Positions 6,498 through 6,856 of a stretch of DNA of 6,856 nucleotides are shown here, piece by piece. The notes under the pieces were generated by a model, which was given only the letters and a program-made list of their open reading frames with translations, searched no databases and had not been told where the DNA came from. The first letter of the stretch is position 1. Each line of letters opens with the position of its first letter. This DNA comes from an uncultured Slackia sp. (lineage in GTDB: Bacteria; Actinomycetota; Coriobacteriia; Coriobacteriales; Eggerthellaceae), in assembly GCA_900553655.1 (NCBI GenBank), contig USEQ01000071.1:1-6856 (forward strand), given 5' to 3'. The translations under genes and the position numbers were made by a program.

Positions 6498-6539
6498 GAC
6501 GCCACCGCAGCCGAAGACAAATCCGGCTGCGGTGGCGTC
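6498..6539 (-). other. Perfect 16-bp intercistronic hairpin without U-tract
   Basis: GACGCCACCGCAGCCG (6498-6513) and CGGCTGCGGTGGCGTC (6524-6539) are exact reverse complements around a 10-nt loop (6514-6523). The stem is about 80% GC and would be very stable in RNA. It begins 7 nt after the glycosyltransferase stop and ends against the first possible ATG of the LicD frame. Neither side has a run of T: the minus-strand continuation is ATGATAAGAAAGG and the plus-strand one is GAGGCGGCTACTGG. A standard intrinsic terminator is therefore not supported. A role in attenuation, mRNA processing or 3' end protection, or membership of a dispersed repeat family, is possible. Confidence 0.85.
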
Positions 6540-6546
6540 GAGGCGG

Positions 6547-6856
6547 CTACTGGCCGCGGAATTTATCGAACAGACCGCGCACTATGCCTGCGCAGGTTCC
6601 CACGCCGTACGTGGCATGGATGGTGAAAAAGACGAGCGGAAGCGCGGCGAATGCAGCGCAGCGCTTCGGCGATTGCGCGGCGGCGCGCACGGCGAGCACG
6701 ATGCAAATCAGCAGATACGCCGCACCGCACGCGAGAAACGGAATCCACGATGCCGCACAGCCCGCGCCGACCAGCACAAGAATGCCCAGCACGAACACGA
6801 ACGGCGCGAAGTGATACGCCTTCAGGCATTTCGGCTGGATGAACAGCGTGCGCCCC
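6547..6856 (-). CDS. Family 2 glycosyltransferase, C-terminal membrane part (partial)
   Basis: The frame is open from the right window edge to TAG (6549-6547), giving 102 visible residues with the start beyond the window. It opens GRTLFIQPKCLKAYHFAPF, then has hydrophobic segments of roughly 20 residues each (FVFVLGILVLVGAGCAAS, then IPFLACGAAYLLICIVLAV). A further segment (AAFAALPLVFFTIHATYGVG) precedes a basic end, GIVRGLFDKFRGQ. This is the usual tail of membrane-anchored GT2 enzymes of the ExoA type, in which the catalytic GT-A domain is followed by C-terminal helices and a conserved H-x-x-Y/W-G-x-G segment near the end. The enzyme would add a sugar to the lipid-linked repeat unit at the inner face of the membrane. 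The catalytic domain is not visible, so donor and linkage are unknown. A GTG at 6798 is only an internal valine codon. Confidence 0.72.
   Translation of the reverse strand, partial: GRTLFIQPKCLKAYHFAPFVFVLGILVLVGAGCAASWIPFLACGAAYLLICIVLAVRAAAQSPKRCAAFAALPLVFFTIHATYGVGTCAGIVRGLFDKFRGQ

Noticed and set aside
6498..6539. Calling the hairpin a classical rho-independent terminator
   Set aside because: There is no T-run after the stem on either strand, and the same-direction genes continue immediately.
5826..6626. 266-aa plus-strand open frame opposite LicD and the hairpin
   Set aside because: It runs through the perfect hairpin and across two minus-strand genes, and no family is recognisable.

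Overview
The window is a stretch of a surface-polysaccharide (capsule or cell-wall glycan) gene cluster. All credible genes lie on the minus strand, so transcription runs from high to low coordinates. By eye the GC content is moderately high. The proteins are of Gram-positive type: a short-ectodomain Wzz/CpsC-like protein, a TagD-like cytidylyltransferase and a LicD. Protein style, GC and strong AGGAGG-type ribosome binding sites suggest a gut or oral actinobacterium of the Coriobacteriia (Eggerthella, Slackia or Olsenella-like). A high-GC Clostridia cannot be excluded, and the assignment is inference only.

Layout in transcription order. (1) The C-terminal end of a membrane-anchored family 2 glycosyltransferase (6856-6547). 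(2) A perfect 16-bp hairpin (6539-6498) filling almost the whole gap to the next gene. (3) A LicD-family phosphotransferase (6470-5574). (4) A class V PLP aminotransferase (5547-4462). (5) A fusion of a TagD-type cytidylyltransferase with a Gfo/Idh/MocA oxidoreductase (4447-3080). (6) A 95-bp gap with a candidate extended -10 promoter and an inverted repeat. (7) A Wzy-type polysaccharide polymerase (2984-1200). (8) A Wzz/CpsC-like chain-length protein carrying a shrunken, degenerate BY-kinase domain (1188-100). (9) A 23-codon reading frame with a good ribosome binding site (76-5), possibly the broken or misread start of a flippase.

Working model. The glycosyltransferase helps build a lipid-linked repeat unit. 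The aminotransferase, cytidylyltransferase/oxidoreductase and LicD together make, activate with CTP and transfer a small phosphorylated, probably amino-bearing alcohol onto the glycan. Wzy then polymerises the units, the Wzz-like protein sets chain length, and a flippase would follow at or beyond the left edge. The identity of the transferred group is the main open question. Serinol phosphate, 2-aminoethylphosphonate and glycerol phosphate are all compatible with what can be seen.
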